Origin: Verrucomicrobiia bacterium | GTDB taxonomy: Bacteria > Verrucomicrobiota > Verrucomicrobiia > Limisphaerales > JAEYXS01 | Length of the DNA stretch: 59,568 nucleotides | Direction of reading: 5' to 3' | NCBI GenBank assembly: GCA_036405135.1 | Contig: DASWYF010000026.1 | Coordinates: forward strand, 1 to 59,568 | Shown here: one piece after another, positions 34,735-44,453 of the stretch | Layout: every line of letters starts with the position of its first letter | How positions within the stretch are numbered: position 1 is the first letter of the stretch | Translations under genes and position numbers: made by a program | Notes under the pieces: model-generated | The model's input: the letters and a program-made list of their open reading frames with translations, nothing else | Database searches by the model: none | What the model was told of the DNA's origin: nothing

Positions 34735-35708
34735 GCGATGGGTAGTCCGCTGAGCGCGCGGCTGAGTTCGTCATGCAAAGCGATCACTTTGTCCACTTCC
34801 CGGTTCATGACACCTTTGCCCGTTTCGCGCTCAAAACGGCAGGCAGAAAATCCCGTGCTTTTCTGTTCGTAGGCTTCGATCCATTCACGCCTTGGGACCA
34901 CGGCTTCAGGCCGTGGCGGCCAGCGTCCAGAGCGTGGTTTCATGTGTGAGTCCACGCCGATGCGCCAGGGCTTGGGACTGACCCGCGCGCGGAAGCATTG
35001 CTGCCGCTGGCACATCTTCACATACACCGGATCGACCTTGAGTGAGTTGAAGAGCAAGGCCACTTCTGGAGCATTCGGAGCGAAGGTGCGGTGGGCCGCC
35101 ACAACTCTAAGACCTGCTGGAGTCCGATAAATCCGCAGCCGCCAATTCGGATGCGCCGTGATGAAAGCGTTGATCCGGTCGTTCGCCATCTTCTCGGCTC
35201 CACCATTAAGTTTGAGATGCAGCTTGTGCAGGCCATTCGCGAGACAGATGCCGCCAACCACACCGGCCAGCCCCAATGGTATAAACCAGCCGACCGAACC
35301 CAGCTTCCATGACCCAAACGCCGCGCCAATCACCAGCACCAGAGTGAAAAAGCAACTGGTGGCTTTGCCGGGCTCGGCTTCGAAATCAATGTCTGCGAAC
35401 AACACATCCGGTGTGTTAAGGCATCTGGCTCCGTAGCTGTTCCGTGTGATAACAGTTTCACCATGCTCAGCCACGATCTCTTCACAGATCGGCACACCTT
35501 CAGCGCCGTTGTAAGGAGATCTTGTCTCCAAGCGAACCAGTTCTTCGCCGCTAAGGATGCGTTGGAGCGCTTCCTTGGCGCGCGTGTCCGCATTTGACTG
35601 CGCCTCGGCTTCGCTGCTTTGTGACCAGCCCAGCCGTCGGACAGTGACCTGCCTTCCCTTCTCCTTGTGCTGCACCCGGCCTTCCGCCCAGAACTTGGGG
35701 ATGATCAT
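34731..35708 (-). CDS. Unknown membrane protein with a DID motif
   Basis: 325 residues. Residues 1-115 are soluble (RQVTVRRLGWSQSSEAEAQ, YNGAEGVPICEEIV, NSYGARCLNTPDVLFADIDFE), 120-160 hold two membrane segments (FFTLVLVIGAAFGSW and WFIPLGLAGVVGGICLA), and 165-325 is a second soluble part with YRTPAGLRVVAAHRTF, DPVYVKMCQRQQCFRARVSPKPWR. I recall similar proteins in other bacteria without a known function. The DIDF and YRTPAGLR pattern faintly recalls archaeo-eukaryotic primase-type cores, but this is speculation. A palindromic repeat (34898-34916) encodes WPPRPEAVVP inside the C-terminal part. It starts 7 bases after the DUF1549/1553 stop and overlaps the DUF1501 start. Confidence 0.7.
   Translation of the reverse strand: MIIPKFWAEGRVQHKEKGRQVTVRRLGWSQSSEAEAQSNADTRAKEALQRILSGEELVRLETRSPYNGAEGVPICEEIVAEHGETVITRNSYGARCLNTPDVLFADIDFEAEPGKATSCFFTLVLVIGAAFGSWKLGSVGWFIPLGLAGVVGGICLANGLHKLHLKLNGGAEKMANDRINAFITAHPNWRLRIYRTPAGLRVVAAHRTFAPNAPEVALLFNSLKVDPVYVKMCQRQQCFRARVSPKPWRIGVDSHMKPRSGRWPPRPEAVVPRREWIEAYEQKSTGFSACRFERETGKGVMNREVDKVIALHDELSRALSGLPIA
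34898..34916. repeat. Palindromic repeat inside the unknown membrane protein gene
   Basis: CCACGGC-ttcag-GCCGTGG, 7-bp perfect stem, flanked by CTTGGGA on the left. It stays in frame and encodes PPRPEAVVPR. Sequence style is that of a dispersed intergenic palindrome rather than of the host gene. Confidence 0.6.
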
Positions 35709-35714
35709 AACGTG

Positions 35715-38669
35715 TTAGTCCAGGTAAACAAATTCGTTGAGCCGAAACAGCACGCGCACATACGCACACCAGGCTTCCTTTTCCACCCCGTCCGTCATGC
35801 CATCCTCACGCAACTTGGCTTGGGCGCGCTCGATAAATGCCATGCCACCGGCGATTTCCTCGTTCTGAGGTGGGCGCGCAAAAAGCAATTCATACGCGTG
35901 GTTGATGCGTTTCTTAGCATCTGCCGTCTGCGCCATCACCCGTCCCGCCACGCGCTGGGACTGTTCATGAACGAACGCATCATTGAGCAAATACAACGCC
36001 TGCAACGGCGTCGTGCTGCTCGTGCGCACCGGTGTGCTGGTGGAAGGATCGGCCCCGTCGAAAATGGACAGATACGGATGCCGCTGGATGCGCTGTGTCA
36101 TCAGGAACACGCTGCGATGATTGCTCGCGTAATCCGCCTTGAACGGTTTGTGCTGCGTGAAGTCCCACTGGTGCTGTGGCGGAAACGGATGTGCTCCGGC
36201 AGCGAATAAGTCCAGGTTGCCGCCCAGATACAGCAGCGCATCACGAATGGATTCCGCATCCAAGCGACGACGTGGGAAACTCGCGAGCAATTCATTCGCC
36301 GGATCGCGCTCCAATGCGGCAGGACTTTGCACTGCCGCCTGTTGATACGTGCGTGATGACAAGATCATCCGGTGCATCGCCTTGATGGACCAGCCGTCAT
36401 CCCGGAACTTCGCCGCCAGAAAATCGAGCAGCTCAGGATGGCTCGCTGGCTTGCCGTTCTTACCGAAATCGTTCGGCGTCGGCACGATGCCGCGCCCGAA
36501 ATGATTCTGCCATATACGGTTCACCATCACCCGTGCGGTCAATGGATTATCCTTCGCCACGATCCATCCCGCCAGTTGTTCACGTCCGCTGGCTTTGGAG
36601 CCTGCGGGCAATTCCTGTCCACCGAGCGCTTGTAAGAAACGGCGCGGCACCATTTCGCCGGGTTTGGCCGGATCACCCTTCTGCTGCACGCGCACATCAG
36701 CGATCTTGGTTGCCTCCGCCACGGCATACACCAAGTCCACTGGCAGTGCTTGCTTCAAATAGTCTCCCGCCGCTTTTTCTGCCTGAGCCAGTTGCTCTTT
36801 GAGCGTTGCTTTTTTATCCTCCGACGCATCCTTCAACTCGTCCTTGAGGCGTTTTACTTCTTTATCCAGCCGCGCCTGCTCTTGCGCGCGGGCTTTGAAT
36901 GCAGCCTCGGCTTCCGCGCGCTTCTCCGGGGATACCAGCATCACGAGGTCACGCTGCTTCTTGTCCAGTTCGATGCCCGGCCACGGATAGCGCGTGCTGT
37001 TGAAGACCCCATAAAGCGCGTAATAATCCTGCGTGCTGATCGGGTCGAACTTGTGATCATGGCACCGCGCGCAATTGATCGTCAGTCCCAGAAAACTGCG
37101 CCCCAGGCTGTCCAACGTATCCTCGATGGTCAGATGTTGCGGATAATCATCTACACGCGAGCCGAACCGTCGTGAGTTCGCGATGTAGCCCGTGGCGATG
37201 ATGCGTTGGAAACGTTCCTCATCCGTGTTGCCACCGCGCAGATCACCCGCGAGCTGGTCGCGTACAAATTCATCATACGGCAAATCGCGATTGAAGGCAT
37301 CGATCACCCAGTCGCGATAGCGATGCATCTGCGGGATGGGATAATCCGAATTGTCGCCCGCCGTATCCGCGTAACGCACTACATCCAGCCAATGCCGTCC
37401 CCAACGCTCACCATAACGCGGCGACGCCAGCAACCGGTCTACGAGTTTGCTGACGGCACCTTTCGCATTCCGCCGTGATTCCTGCACAAACGCCTCCACT
37501 TCCTCCGGCGTGGGCGGCAAACCGTGCAAATCATAAGTCATCCGTCGGATGAGCGCGCGCGGTTCAGCATCGGGCGCAGGGGTCAGCTTGGCCGCTTCCA
37601 CCTTGGCCAGCACGAACCGGTCGATCTCATTCACGGGCCAGGACGTATTCTTCACCTTCGGCAGTGCAGGAGATTCTAGCGGACGCAAGGACCACCACTC
37701 CCGCGCCTTGGCCCAATCAATCGTTTCCTTCGCCTTCACCGCCCCCAGCGTGCTGGTGCTTCGTGGATCAGGCGCACCCATGCGCACCCATTCCTCCAGA
37801 TCCGCGATGACTTTGGGCGGCAATTTCTTCTTCGGCGGCATCTTCACGTCTTCGCTCGCATGACGCACCGCATGGATCAGCAGGCTGGCCTCCGGATCAC
37901 CCGGCGTTATGGCCGCCCCCGTATCGCCACCCTTCTGCACCCCGGCGCGCGAATCCAGCACCAGACCGCCCTTAATCTTTTCTGCCCCCGCACTGTGGCA
38001 CTCGTAACAATGTTCCACCAAAGCGGGCCGTATCCGGCTCTCGAAGAACGCGAGCTGATCCGCGTTCGGTTCATTGATGAATTGCGGCCGCGCGAGTTCC
38101 GGCACCGTTCCCTCACCCGCCCACAATTCCACGCCGGACAAATTTGCTGCCCCGTGGCTTGGCCCTTTCGCCACCACCGTCAATTTGCCATTCACGGCCT
38201 CGGCCCGCCAAGGTCCCAGTCGCTTCCACATCCCCGCTGTGCCGCTGTGAAAGGCCGACTGTACCACCTTGTCATTCACCAGCAGATCGAACTGTTCGCT
38301 GTGATTATCCTCCCACACATAGAGAAAAACTTGGTAAGTGCCCGCTGCCAGATTGCTGAACTCCAGATCCACCTTGTTACCCCACACACTGCTGCGGATC
38401 ATCTGCGTGCGCGCGGCATCCGTAGGCGGCTTCAGCACCACCTTCTGGTTCTCGAATGTCTTGCCCGTCGCCTTGAAATCCTTCGCCTCTGCGCCCGCTT
38501 CCCATTTCTGCCCGTCGATGACAGTGGCCGGTCCGTTCAGGTTGATGCCCCGCGTAAACACCGCCACCGCCGCGTCGAGTTGTACCAAAGAAACCAGCAA
38601 GACTCCCAAGCCCAGCAAACGACGGCACGCATAGGGCCAGGACATGTACTGTCGATGCAACAAGGGCAT
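35715..38669 (-). CDS. DUF1549/DUF1553 planctomycete-type cytochrome c domain protein
   Basis: About 984 residues if started at ATG 38669; the frame opens at ATG 38798, which would add 43 residues before the signal anchor (MSWPYACRRLLGLGVLLVSLV). Order: a galactose-binding/malectin-like domain (VDLEFSNLAAGTYQVFLYVWEDN), a PSC1-type cytochrome c with CYECH (one heme), VKMPPKKKLPPKVIADLEEWV, then DUF1549 (IDRFVLAKVEAAKLTPAPDAEPRALIRR...GERWGRHWLDVVRYADTAGD) and DUF1553 (ITARVMVNRIWQNHFGRGIVPTPNDFG...RRLDAESIRDALLYLGG). A coiled coil lies at about 620-665. Periplasmic; thought to act in polysaccharide or sulfated sugar oxidation, but no reaction is proven. First gene of the four-gene minus-strand operon. 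Confidence 0.92.
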   Translation of the reverse strand: MPLLHRQYMSWPYACRRLLGLGVLLVSLVQLDAAVAVFTRGINLNGPATVIDGQKWEAGAEAKDFKATGKTFENQKVVLKPPTDAARTQMIRSSVWGNKVDLEFSNLAAGTYQVFLYVWEDNHSEQFDLLVNDKVVQSAFHSGTAGMWKRLGPWRAEAVNGKLTVVAKGPSHGAANLSGVELWAGEGTVPELARPQFINEPNADQLAFFESRIRPALVEHCYECHSAGAEKIKGGLVLDSRAGVQKGGDTGAAITPGDPEASLLIHAVRHASEDVKMPPKKKLPPKVIADLEEWVRMGAPDPRSTSTLGAVKAKETIDWAKAREWWSLRPLESPALPKVKNTSWPVNEIDRFVLAKVEAAKLTPAPDAEPRALIRRMTYDLHGLPPTPEEVEAFVQESRRNAKGAVSKLVDRLLASPRYGERWGRHWLDVVRYADTAGDNSDYPIPQMHRYRDWVIDAFNRDLPYDEFVRDQLAGDLRGGNTDEERFQRIIATGYIANSRRFGSRVDDYPQHLTIEDTLDSLGRSFLGLTINCARCHDHKFDPISTQDYYALYGVFNSTRYPWPGIELDKKQRDLVMLVSPEKRAEAEAAFKARAQEQARLDKEVKRLKDELKDASEDKKATLKEQLAQAEKAAGDYLKQALPVDLVYAVAEATKIADVRVQQKGDPAKPGEMVPRRFLQALGGQELPAGSKASGREQLAGWIVAKDNPLTARVMVNRIWQNHFGRGIVPTPNDFGKNGKPASHPELLDFLAAKFRDDGWSIKAMHRMILSSRTYQQAAVQSPAALERDPANELLASFPRRRLDAESIRDALLYLGGNLDLFAAGAHPFPPQHQWDFTQHKPFKADYASNHRSVFLMTQRIQRHPYLSIFDGADPSTSTPVRTSSTTPLQALYLLNDAFVHEQSQRVAGRVMAQTADAKKRINHAYELLFARPPQNEEIAGGMAFIERAQAKLREDGMTDGVEKEAWCAYVRVLFRLNEFVYLD

Positions 38670-39081
38670 AATTCTACGGGCTGTTCTCAAAGTATTTAGG
38701 AGCAGCCCGTCGGTTTCTACCAGTGGAAAAATACCCGCCTTTAGATCATTTCTGATCTTCCAGCGCTTCGACCTGCTTTGAACCTCCTTAACATTCATGC
38801 CGACACTCTATCAAGGCCACTAGGACAACCGCTGTCCATGCCTCCTTTTTATGGATGGTTTTTTCCCGGCGCCAATGTTTTGGCCCAGAGCAGGTTATGA
38901 CGGAACCGTTCTATTTGGATGATTCAGCCTTAAATCAAAAGAAGCCTCCGCCTCCGCGACCAACCAGTCGGAAAAACCGCTCGTCAGGGTAGTTTTCTGT
39001 GAGCCTGATGTTTGGAATCTGGAGCTTCCATGGTCGCGGATAGAGATTGAGTATTTTGAAGAAACAAGTAGAGAAGTGAGC
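38670..39081. other. Intergenic region before the paired paralog array
   Basis: About 280-400 bases separating the minus-strand DUF1549/1553 operon from the plus-strand array. It must hold both promoters. A strong AAGGAGG sits at 38782-38790 on the minus strand but has no well-placed start codon after it. No other gene seen. Confidence 0.4.
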
Positions 39082-40347
39082 ATGTCTCCCAAGGTGAAAG
39101 TGCTCCTGTCTTTGTGCCTGAATGTCGGGCTGGGGCTGGGGTATTATTTCACAACAAGAACGGAGGTGACGGCAGATTCTCAACCGGTCGCAACCAAAGC
39201 TCTGAAAGTGTCTGTGCCCAAAAAGGAAAGGCCCGGGACAGTCACGGTCACGAATGTCATCCAAACGGAGTTCAAATGGTCGCACTTGGAGACGACGGAT
39301 TACAAAGAATATATCAAACGCCTGCGGCAGGTGGGCTGCCCGGAGCCGACGATCCGGGACATCATACTCGCGGACCTGGACAATGTGTATGAGCCGAAGC
39401 TGAACAAGCTGAGGGGGATCAATCCAGTGGCGACGGTGGGGTCGTACTGGCGGGTGTATCGAAAGGATATGTCCACGCCCAAGCCGGGACCGGAGGCGGA
39501 GAAAGAGATCAAGGCGTTGCAGGAGGAGCGGGCGGGACTGCTGCTGGAACTCTTGGGGGTGACGGAGAAATCCATCCGGTCGGGCCTGGATTGGTATGAT
39601 GAGGCGGCGGAAAGCCGGTTCTCGTTCTTAAATGCAGAACAGAGGGAGAAGTTGATAAGCTGGGAGAGAGAGATGGAGGAGAAGCGCAAAACTGCTTCCG
39701 AGATGAAACTCAGTGGCGCGGTGGCGACGATGCAGAAAGATAGTTTGCGTGAGTATGCGGACAAGAAACTGGCCGAGTTCCTGTCGCCCGAAGAGATCAT
39801 GGAGTATCGGTTGCGCACCTCGGAAGAGGCGAGAGTATTACGGATGATAACGCAATTCTCCGAGGTGAACGAAAGCGAGTTCCGTGAACTTTTCAAGGTG
39901 GCGGACAAAGAGATGAAGGCCGAACGGGATGTCCCGGTAGTGGAGCGGAATACGCCGGAAAACAGGAAAAAACGAGAGGCGCAGGAAAAAGAAACACAAG
40001 AGGCGGCCGCTGCCATATTAGGGGCGCAGCGTTTTGAAGAGCTCAAACAGTATCATGACTATGGCATGCGACAAATGCTGATAGCCGCGCCTTATCAGGG
40101 TTTTGACAAAGCATCCGTCTTGCAAGTGAACAACATGAAAGGAGATGCGCTGAAAGCGGTGAAGGCGATCAACAGCAGTGAAACACTTTCCGCCGAGGCC
40201 AAAGCACAAGCGTTGCGGGAGATACGGCAGGCGACGGAAAAAGCCATCAGCGGGACCATCGGTGAAAAAGGACTCAGGTACTTTCGGGGACACGGAGGTG
40301 AGTGGCTCAACACCATCTCTAGCTCACCAGATGCAGCAACCAGATGA
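39082..40347 (+). CDS. Paired paralog array, protein A1
   Basis: About 421 residues from ATG 39082; a GTG two codons earlier is possible and the A2 start (MAMSPK) would match it. Anchor: KVKVLLSLCLNVGLGLGYYF. Body: block 1 FKWSHLETTDYKEYIKRLRQ with VGCPEPTIRDIILADL (about 65-105); SYW; block 2 ELLGV; block 3 FLSPEEIMEYRLRTSEEA followed by ESEFRELF; block 4 YGMRQMLIAAPYQGFDKASV; block 5 LSAEAKAQALREI ending GEKGLRYFRGHGGEWL. Predicted mostly helical and coiled-coil-rich, exported by its anchor. The stop overlaps the B1 start as ATGA. No known family recognised; function unknown. Confidence 0.85.
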   Translation: MSPKVKVLLSLCLNVGLGLGYYFTTRTEVTADSQPVATKALKVSVPKKERPGTVTVTNVIQTEFKWSHLETTDYKEYIKRLRQVGCPEPTIRDIILADLDNVYEPKLNKLRGINPVATVGSYWRVYRKDMSTPKPGPEAEKEIKALQEERAGLLLELLGVTEKSIRSGLDWYDEAAESRFSFLNAEQREKLISWEREMEEKRKTASEMKLSGAVATMQKDSLREYADKKLAEFLSPEEIMEYRLRTSEEARVLRMITQFSEVNESEFRELFKVADKEMKAERDVPVVERNTPENRKKREAQEKETQEAAAAILGAQRFEELKQYHDYGMRQMLIAAPYQGFDKASVLQVNNMKGDALKAVKAINSSETLSAEAKAQALREIRQATEKAISGTIGEKGLRYFRGHGGEWLNTISSSPDAATR

Positions 40348-41582
40348 AACTCCTGTTCACAATATCGATGGGGTTGAATCTGCTGTTCGTAGCGGGGATA
40401 GCTTACCATAAGCTGGTGAAAGAATGTGTCGCTCCGGTAGTGTCAAGGGAGCACAAGGCGGTTAAAGTTGTCTCCGATAATAAACCTGTCCGCACCGGGC
40501 CGGTGTTGGTGGAAGTGGAGGGTGAACCGTTTCACTGGCGGCAGCTTGAGTCAGACGATTATCACCGATATGCAGCCAATTTGCGGGTGATCGGTTGTCC
40601 GGAAACGACCGTGCAGGACATTCTCCATAGCGATGTCTATAAGGCATATGCGGCGCGGTTGCGGGAGATGCACAAGAACTATCGGTTGAACCGGGATGGC
40701 AGCAGCGCGGACTATTGGAAGCGGGAGGGAGCGAATCACGCGGTGCTGATGGCGAAGGCGCGGGAGGTGATGCGGATCAATTTGGAGAAGCATGAACTGC
40801 TTTACTCTTTGCTTGGCGTGGACATCGATCAGGCCAGAAAATTGCGGCATGGTCTGCCGGATATCGAGGGAGCCAGATTTCCCTTTATGAGCGCACATAA
40901 AATTACCCTGGCGCAGGAGATCTGGAGCCGTTTCGCAGAGATGGAGTTCGCGCTCTCATGCAAGTACGGGGAATACCATGGACAAGAGCCTTATATCGAG
41001 CGGAGCATGTTGCACCGGGAGCGGGAGACGGAATTGTTGAAAGTGATCACAACCACGGAGTTGATGGAATACAAGCTGAGGACATCCGAGAGGGCGAGCA
41101 AGGTGCGGTATAATCTGGAAGCCTTCGAGCCGGCCGAACAGGAGTTCAGAGTCATCTACCTGCTGGAAGAAAAATACGAGCGACCCATCGAGGTGATGAT
41201 GCAGGAAAATGACATAGTGACGACGCAGAAGAATGAGGAGGCGGCGAAGCAAAAAGAAAGGGAGATCCGCATCGCCTTGGGCGGGGCGCGTTATCAGGAA
41301 TACTTGGTAGCGAGCAGTTTTGATTATCAGGCGGCCTACCGGGCGGTCCAACAAAGCGACCTGCCCTCCCAAACGGCCAGGCAAATCTATGACCTGAAGA
41401 ATGCGACGATGCAGCAAATGCAACGGGTACAGGATGATACGGGTCTGAGTGTGGAACAACGCCAACAGACTATGAAAGAGATACATGAACTGGCGGGCAA
41501 AGCGGTGAAAGATCTGTTGGGTGAGAAAGGATATGGGATCTACCGGAACTCGGGCGGGCAGTGGCTGCGGCGGGTGAACTGA
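40344..41582 (+). CDS. Paired paralog array, protein B1
   Basis: 412 residues. Anchor: LLFTISMGLNLLFVAGIAYH. Block 1 FHWRQLESDDYHRYAANLRV with IGCPETTVQDILHSDV; then the B-type signature DYWK; block 2 SLLGVDIDQARKLRHGLPD; block 3 LMEYKLRTSERASKVRYNLE with EPAEQEFRVIY; block 4 YQAAYRAVQQSDLPSQTARQIYDLK; block 5 LSVEQRQQTMKEI ending GEKGYGIYRNSGGQWLRRV. B proteins differ from A in DYWK, the GLPD stretch after block 2, and SDLP/GLP instead of GFDK in block 4. It is translationally coupled to A1. Function unknown. Confidence 0.85.
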   Translation: MKLLFTISMGLNLLFVAGIAYHKLVKECVAPVVSREHKAVKVVSDNKPVRTGPVLVEVEGEPFHWRQLESDDYHRYAANLRVIGCPETTVQDILHSDVYKAYAARLREMHKNYRLNRDGSSADYWKREGANHAVLMAKAREVMRINLEKHELLYSLLGVDIDQARKLRHGLPDIEGARFPFMSAHKITLAQEIWSRFAEMEFALSCKYGEYHGQEPYIERSMLHRERETELLKVITTTELMEYKLRTSERASKVRYNLEAFEPAEQEFRVIYLLEEKYERPIEVMMQENDIVTTQKNEEAAKQKEREIRIALGGARYQEYLVASSFDYQAAYRAVQQSDLPSQTARQIYDLKNATMQQMQRVQDDTGLSVEQRQQTMKEIHELAGKAVKDLLGEKGYGIYRNSGGQWLRRVN

Positions 41583-41752
41583 AAACTACGCGGTGCAACT
41601 ATTTGAAAGTGATGGAAGAGAAACAGGATTTCCTGATGCAGTGAAATCCGGCGCGCTTTCAAGGGAGAGCAAACCTTGATGTTATGATTTTGGCATGAGT
41701 TTTAACCCGGCCATTACCCGCTTGTGAAATCAAAAGGAGTGTAGTAGATAAT
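41583..41752. other. Gap between pair 1 and pair 2
   Basis: 170 bases without a gene. AAAAGGAG lies about 15 bases before the A2 start. This may hold a promoter for pair 2; no clear consensus seen. Confidence 0.4.
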
Positions 41753-43039
41753 ATGGCCATGTCTCCCAAGGTGATATTGCTGGCGTCAATCTGCCTGAAC
41801 GCAGGGTTGGGTATTGCCTACGTGATGTCTCCCAAAGCCGTCGTCCCTTCACCTTCTGTGATCTCTGAAAATGCTCCCGGCAGAACTCCGGCCAAGAAGA
41901 CATCTTCTGGCGGGAGCTTGAAGCAAGAGGTGATCACGACGGTGGTGGACCCAGGATTTCATTGGAGCGAGGTGGAGGCGGCCGATTACAAGGATTACAT
42001 CGCCAAACTGCGCGGGATCAAGTGTCCGGAAGCGACGATCCGGGACATCATCGTGGCGGATATCGACAAGCTCTTCGAGCCGCGCATCGCGGCCTTGCGC
42101 GAGCCGCCGACGTATCAACCGGACAAGTTTTGGATTTCGGACATGTATTATGGCAGTTCCTCGCGGAAGCGCGATCCGGTGAAGGCGGAGCAGATGAAGG
42201 CGGTGATGGAGGAGCGTGCGGCATTGTTGAAAGATTTGCTCGGCGTGGAGGAGAAGGAGCTGCGGCAGGCCTACAGTTCCTGGGAGGACAACAGCAAGAA
42301 AGCGTTCGATTACCTGCCGGAAGAGATACGCGCAAAGCTGAAGGACTTGGACAAGAAGTTCAACGACGAGCGCAACAAGCTCTATTCGGATGCGGGCGGA
42401 TACATCGACATGGAAACGCAGGATGCGGTGAAGAAAGCCCGCAAGAAGATGCAGGAAGAGATGAAGGCGTTCATGACGCCGGAACAGATCTTCGAGTACG
42501 ATGTGCGGAGCTCGGAAACGGCGCAGAGCATGAAGTATGAATTGCGCGGCCTGGATGTGAGCGAGGAGGAGTTCCGCCTGTTGTATAATGCCCGGAAGAC
42601 GCAGGAAGAGTCACGGTTCAGCAGCAGCGGGGAAAGGCCGACCCCGGAGCAGATGAAGGCAGCCCAAGAAAGCCGCAAACAGGCGCAGGAGGCGGTGATG
42701 GCAGCGATGGGCGCGGACCGGTACAAGGAGATCGAGATGAACCAGGATTATTACTACCGCCAAATGGTGAGCGCCGCGCCGTTCCTCGGGTTCGATAAAG
42801 CGGCGGTGATGCGGGTGAATGATCTCAAATCGGAATCAGAAAAAGCCGCGAACGACATCCGGCGCAACCAGTCTTTGAGCCCGGAGGAGCGGAGCAAAGC
42901 ATTGCAGGACATCCGCACGGCAGCGGAAGCCGCCGTGGCCAAGGAGATCGGAGAAAAGGGTTACAAGTATTACAAACGTCAGGGCGGTTACTGGATGAAC
43001 AACATCTCGCCCCGCGTCATCACCCACGCCTCACCATGA
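41753..43039 (+). CDS. Paired paralog array, protein A2
   Basis: 428 residues (ATG at 41753, another at 41759). Anchor: KVILLASICLNAGLGIAYVM. Block 1 FHWSEVEAADYKDYIAKLRG with IKCPEATIRDIIVADIDKLF; A-type KFW; block 2 DLLGVEEKELRQAY; block 3 FMTPEQIFEYDVRSSETAQS then EEEFRLLY; block 4 YYYRQMVSAAPFLGFDKAAV; block 5 LSPEERSKALQDIRTAAEAA ending GEKGYKYYKRQGGYWMNNI. A long charged helical region (about 170-250) is likely coiled coil. Stop overlaps the B2 start (ATGA, 43036-43039). Clearly the same subfamily as A1 and A3. Function unknown. Confidence 0.85.
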   Translation: MAMSPKVILLASICLNAGLGIAYVMSPKAVVPSPSVISENAPGRTPAKKTSSGGSLKQEVITTVVDPGFHWSEVEAADYKDYIAKLRGIKCPEATIRDIIVADIDKLFEPRIAALREPPTYQPDKFWISDMYYGSSSRKRDPVKAEQMKAVMEERAALLKDLLGVEEKELRQAYSSWEDNSKKAFDYLPEEIRAKLKDLDKKFNDERNKLYSDAGGYIDMETQDAVKKARKKMQEEMKAFMTPEQIFEYDVRSSETAQSMKYELRGLDVSEEEFRLLYNARKTQEESRFSSSGERPTPEQMKAAQESRKQAQEAVMAAMGADRYKEIEMNQDYYYRQMVSAAPFLGFDKAAVMRVNDLKSESEKAANDIRRNQSLSPEERSKALQDIRTAAEAAVAKEIGEKGYKYYKRQGGYWMNNISPRVITHASP

Positions 43040-44337
43040 AACTTTCCTATATCATCATCGGATCGCTGGGGCTGAATGCCATCCTTGTGGCGGGCGTGGT
43101 GCATCAGCGGACCAAGGCAGTTCCGACCGCGACGGAGGAGGTCAGGACGTCGGGAGCAAAGACGGTGGCGGAGAAAAAACTGGAGAAGGCAAAGGAGATC
43201 GCGGCGAAGGGGCCGTTGTTCGTGAACGTACCCGGAGAGGCGTTCTCGTGGCTGCGGATCGAGGCGGAGGATTATCACCGGTACGTGGCGAACCTGAGGG
43301 CGATCGGCTGCCCCGAGGAGACGATCCAGGACATCATCACGAGTGACGTGAACAAGGTTTACGCGGAGAAGTTCCGGGCCTTGAACCGGCAGTACCGCCG
43401 GGGCGTCACTTCAGACTATTGGAAGACGGACGACCAGTACAGCTACAACGCCGAGCATAATCGCAAATACCGCGAGCTGTCGGAGGAGAAGAAGGCCTTG
43501 CTGATCGAGCTGCTGGGCGTGGATGTGGAGAAGGCACGGCGCGAGCGGCAAGGATTGCCGGATTACGAAGCCTTGCGGATGGCCTGGTTGCCGGAGGCCA
43601 AGCGCAAGCAGGTGGAGGATATCCGCCAGCGTTTCCAAGATCAGGAGCAGGCGCTCTACGTGAAGTACCGTGATTACTATGGTGAAGAACGCAACCTTGA
43701 GTTCGCCGAGATCAACAAGCAGCGCCTGGCTGAACTGGCGAAGATACTGACCCCGCAAGAGTTGGAGGATTTCAAGGTGAGGAATTCGCAGACGGCCAGC
43801 CAGATGAAACATGATCTGCAGGCGTTCGAGCCGAACGAACAGGAATTCCGCGCGCTGTTCAAAGCTCGCGAGGCTTACGATGAGGCGACCGCCAAATTCC
43901 GTTTCAGCGGGCCGGACCCGGATGATCCGCAGCAGCAAAAACTCTATGCCGACGCCAGCAAGGCCCGCGATGAGGAGATCAAAAAGCTGCTCGGTGAAAC
44001 GCGTTATGCGGAATACACACGCTCCCAAGATTACAATTACCGGGAACTCTACCGCATGGCGGAGCGGAGCGGGTTGCCGAAGGATACGGCGGCCAAGGTG
44101 TATGATGTGAAAGAGGCCACCGAGGCACAGGCACGAAAGGTGCGGAGCGACCAGTCGCTGTCCGCTGAGCAACGCCAGCAGGCGTTGACGGAGATCAAGA
44201 GCCTGGCCGAGCGGTCCATCCAGGAATCGCTGGGAGAGAAAAATTTCAAGAGCTACCAGTCACGTCATTACGGCTCCTGGATGAGAGGCATCGCCCCCGA
44301 GCCGCCGCGAAGCTCTACGACGACGATCATCAGATGA
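43036..44337 (+). CDS. Paired paralog array, protein B2
   Basis: 433 residues. Anchor: SYIIIGSLGLNAILVAGVVH. Block 1 FSWLRIEAEDYHRYVANLRA with IGCPEETIQDIITSDVNKVY; DYWK; block 2 ELLGVDVEKARRERQGLPDY; block 3 LTPQELEDFKVRNSQTASQM then EPNEQEFRALF; block 4 YNYRELYRMAERSGLPKDTA; block 5 LSAEQRQQALTEIKSLAERS ending in GSWMRGI. It matches B1 and B3 in every subfamily-specific position. Coupled to A2 by the ATGA overlap. Function unknown. Confidence 0.85.
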   Translation: MKLSYIIIGSLGLNAILVAGVVHQRTKAVPTATEEVRTSGAKTVAEKKLEKAKEIAAKGPLFVNVPGEAFSWLRIEAEDYHRYVANLRAIGCPEETIQDIITSDVNKVYAEKFRALNRQYRRGVTSDYWKTDDQYSYNAEHNRKYRELSEEKKALLIELLGVDVEKARRERQGLPDYEALRMAWLPEAKRKQVEDIRQRFQDQEQALYVKYRDYYGEERNLEFAEINKQRLAELAKILTPQELEDFKVRNSQTASQMKHDLQAFEPNEQEFRALFKAREAYDEATAKFRFSGPDPDDPQQQKLYADASKARDEEIKKLLGETRYAEYTRSQDYNYRELYRMAERSGLPKDTAAKVYDVKEATEAQARKVRSDQSLSAEQRQQALTEIKSLAERSIQESLGEKNFKSYQSRHYGSWMRGIAPEPPRSSTTTIIR

Positions 44338-44453
44338 TTTCGGGTGGCAGCGACTGGCGGGCAGATCGTTTGGATTTATGACAAGAGTGTGACAATTCGT
44401 AAGACGGAGTTGGACGAGAGTGGGGACAGATTCGGAGGAGAAAGGCTGAAGAA

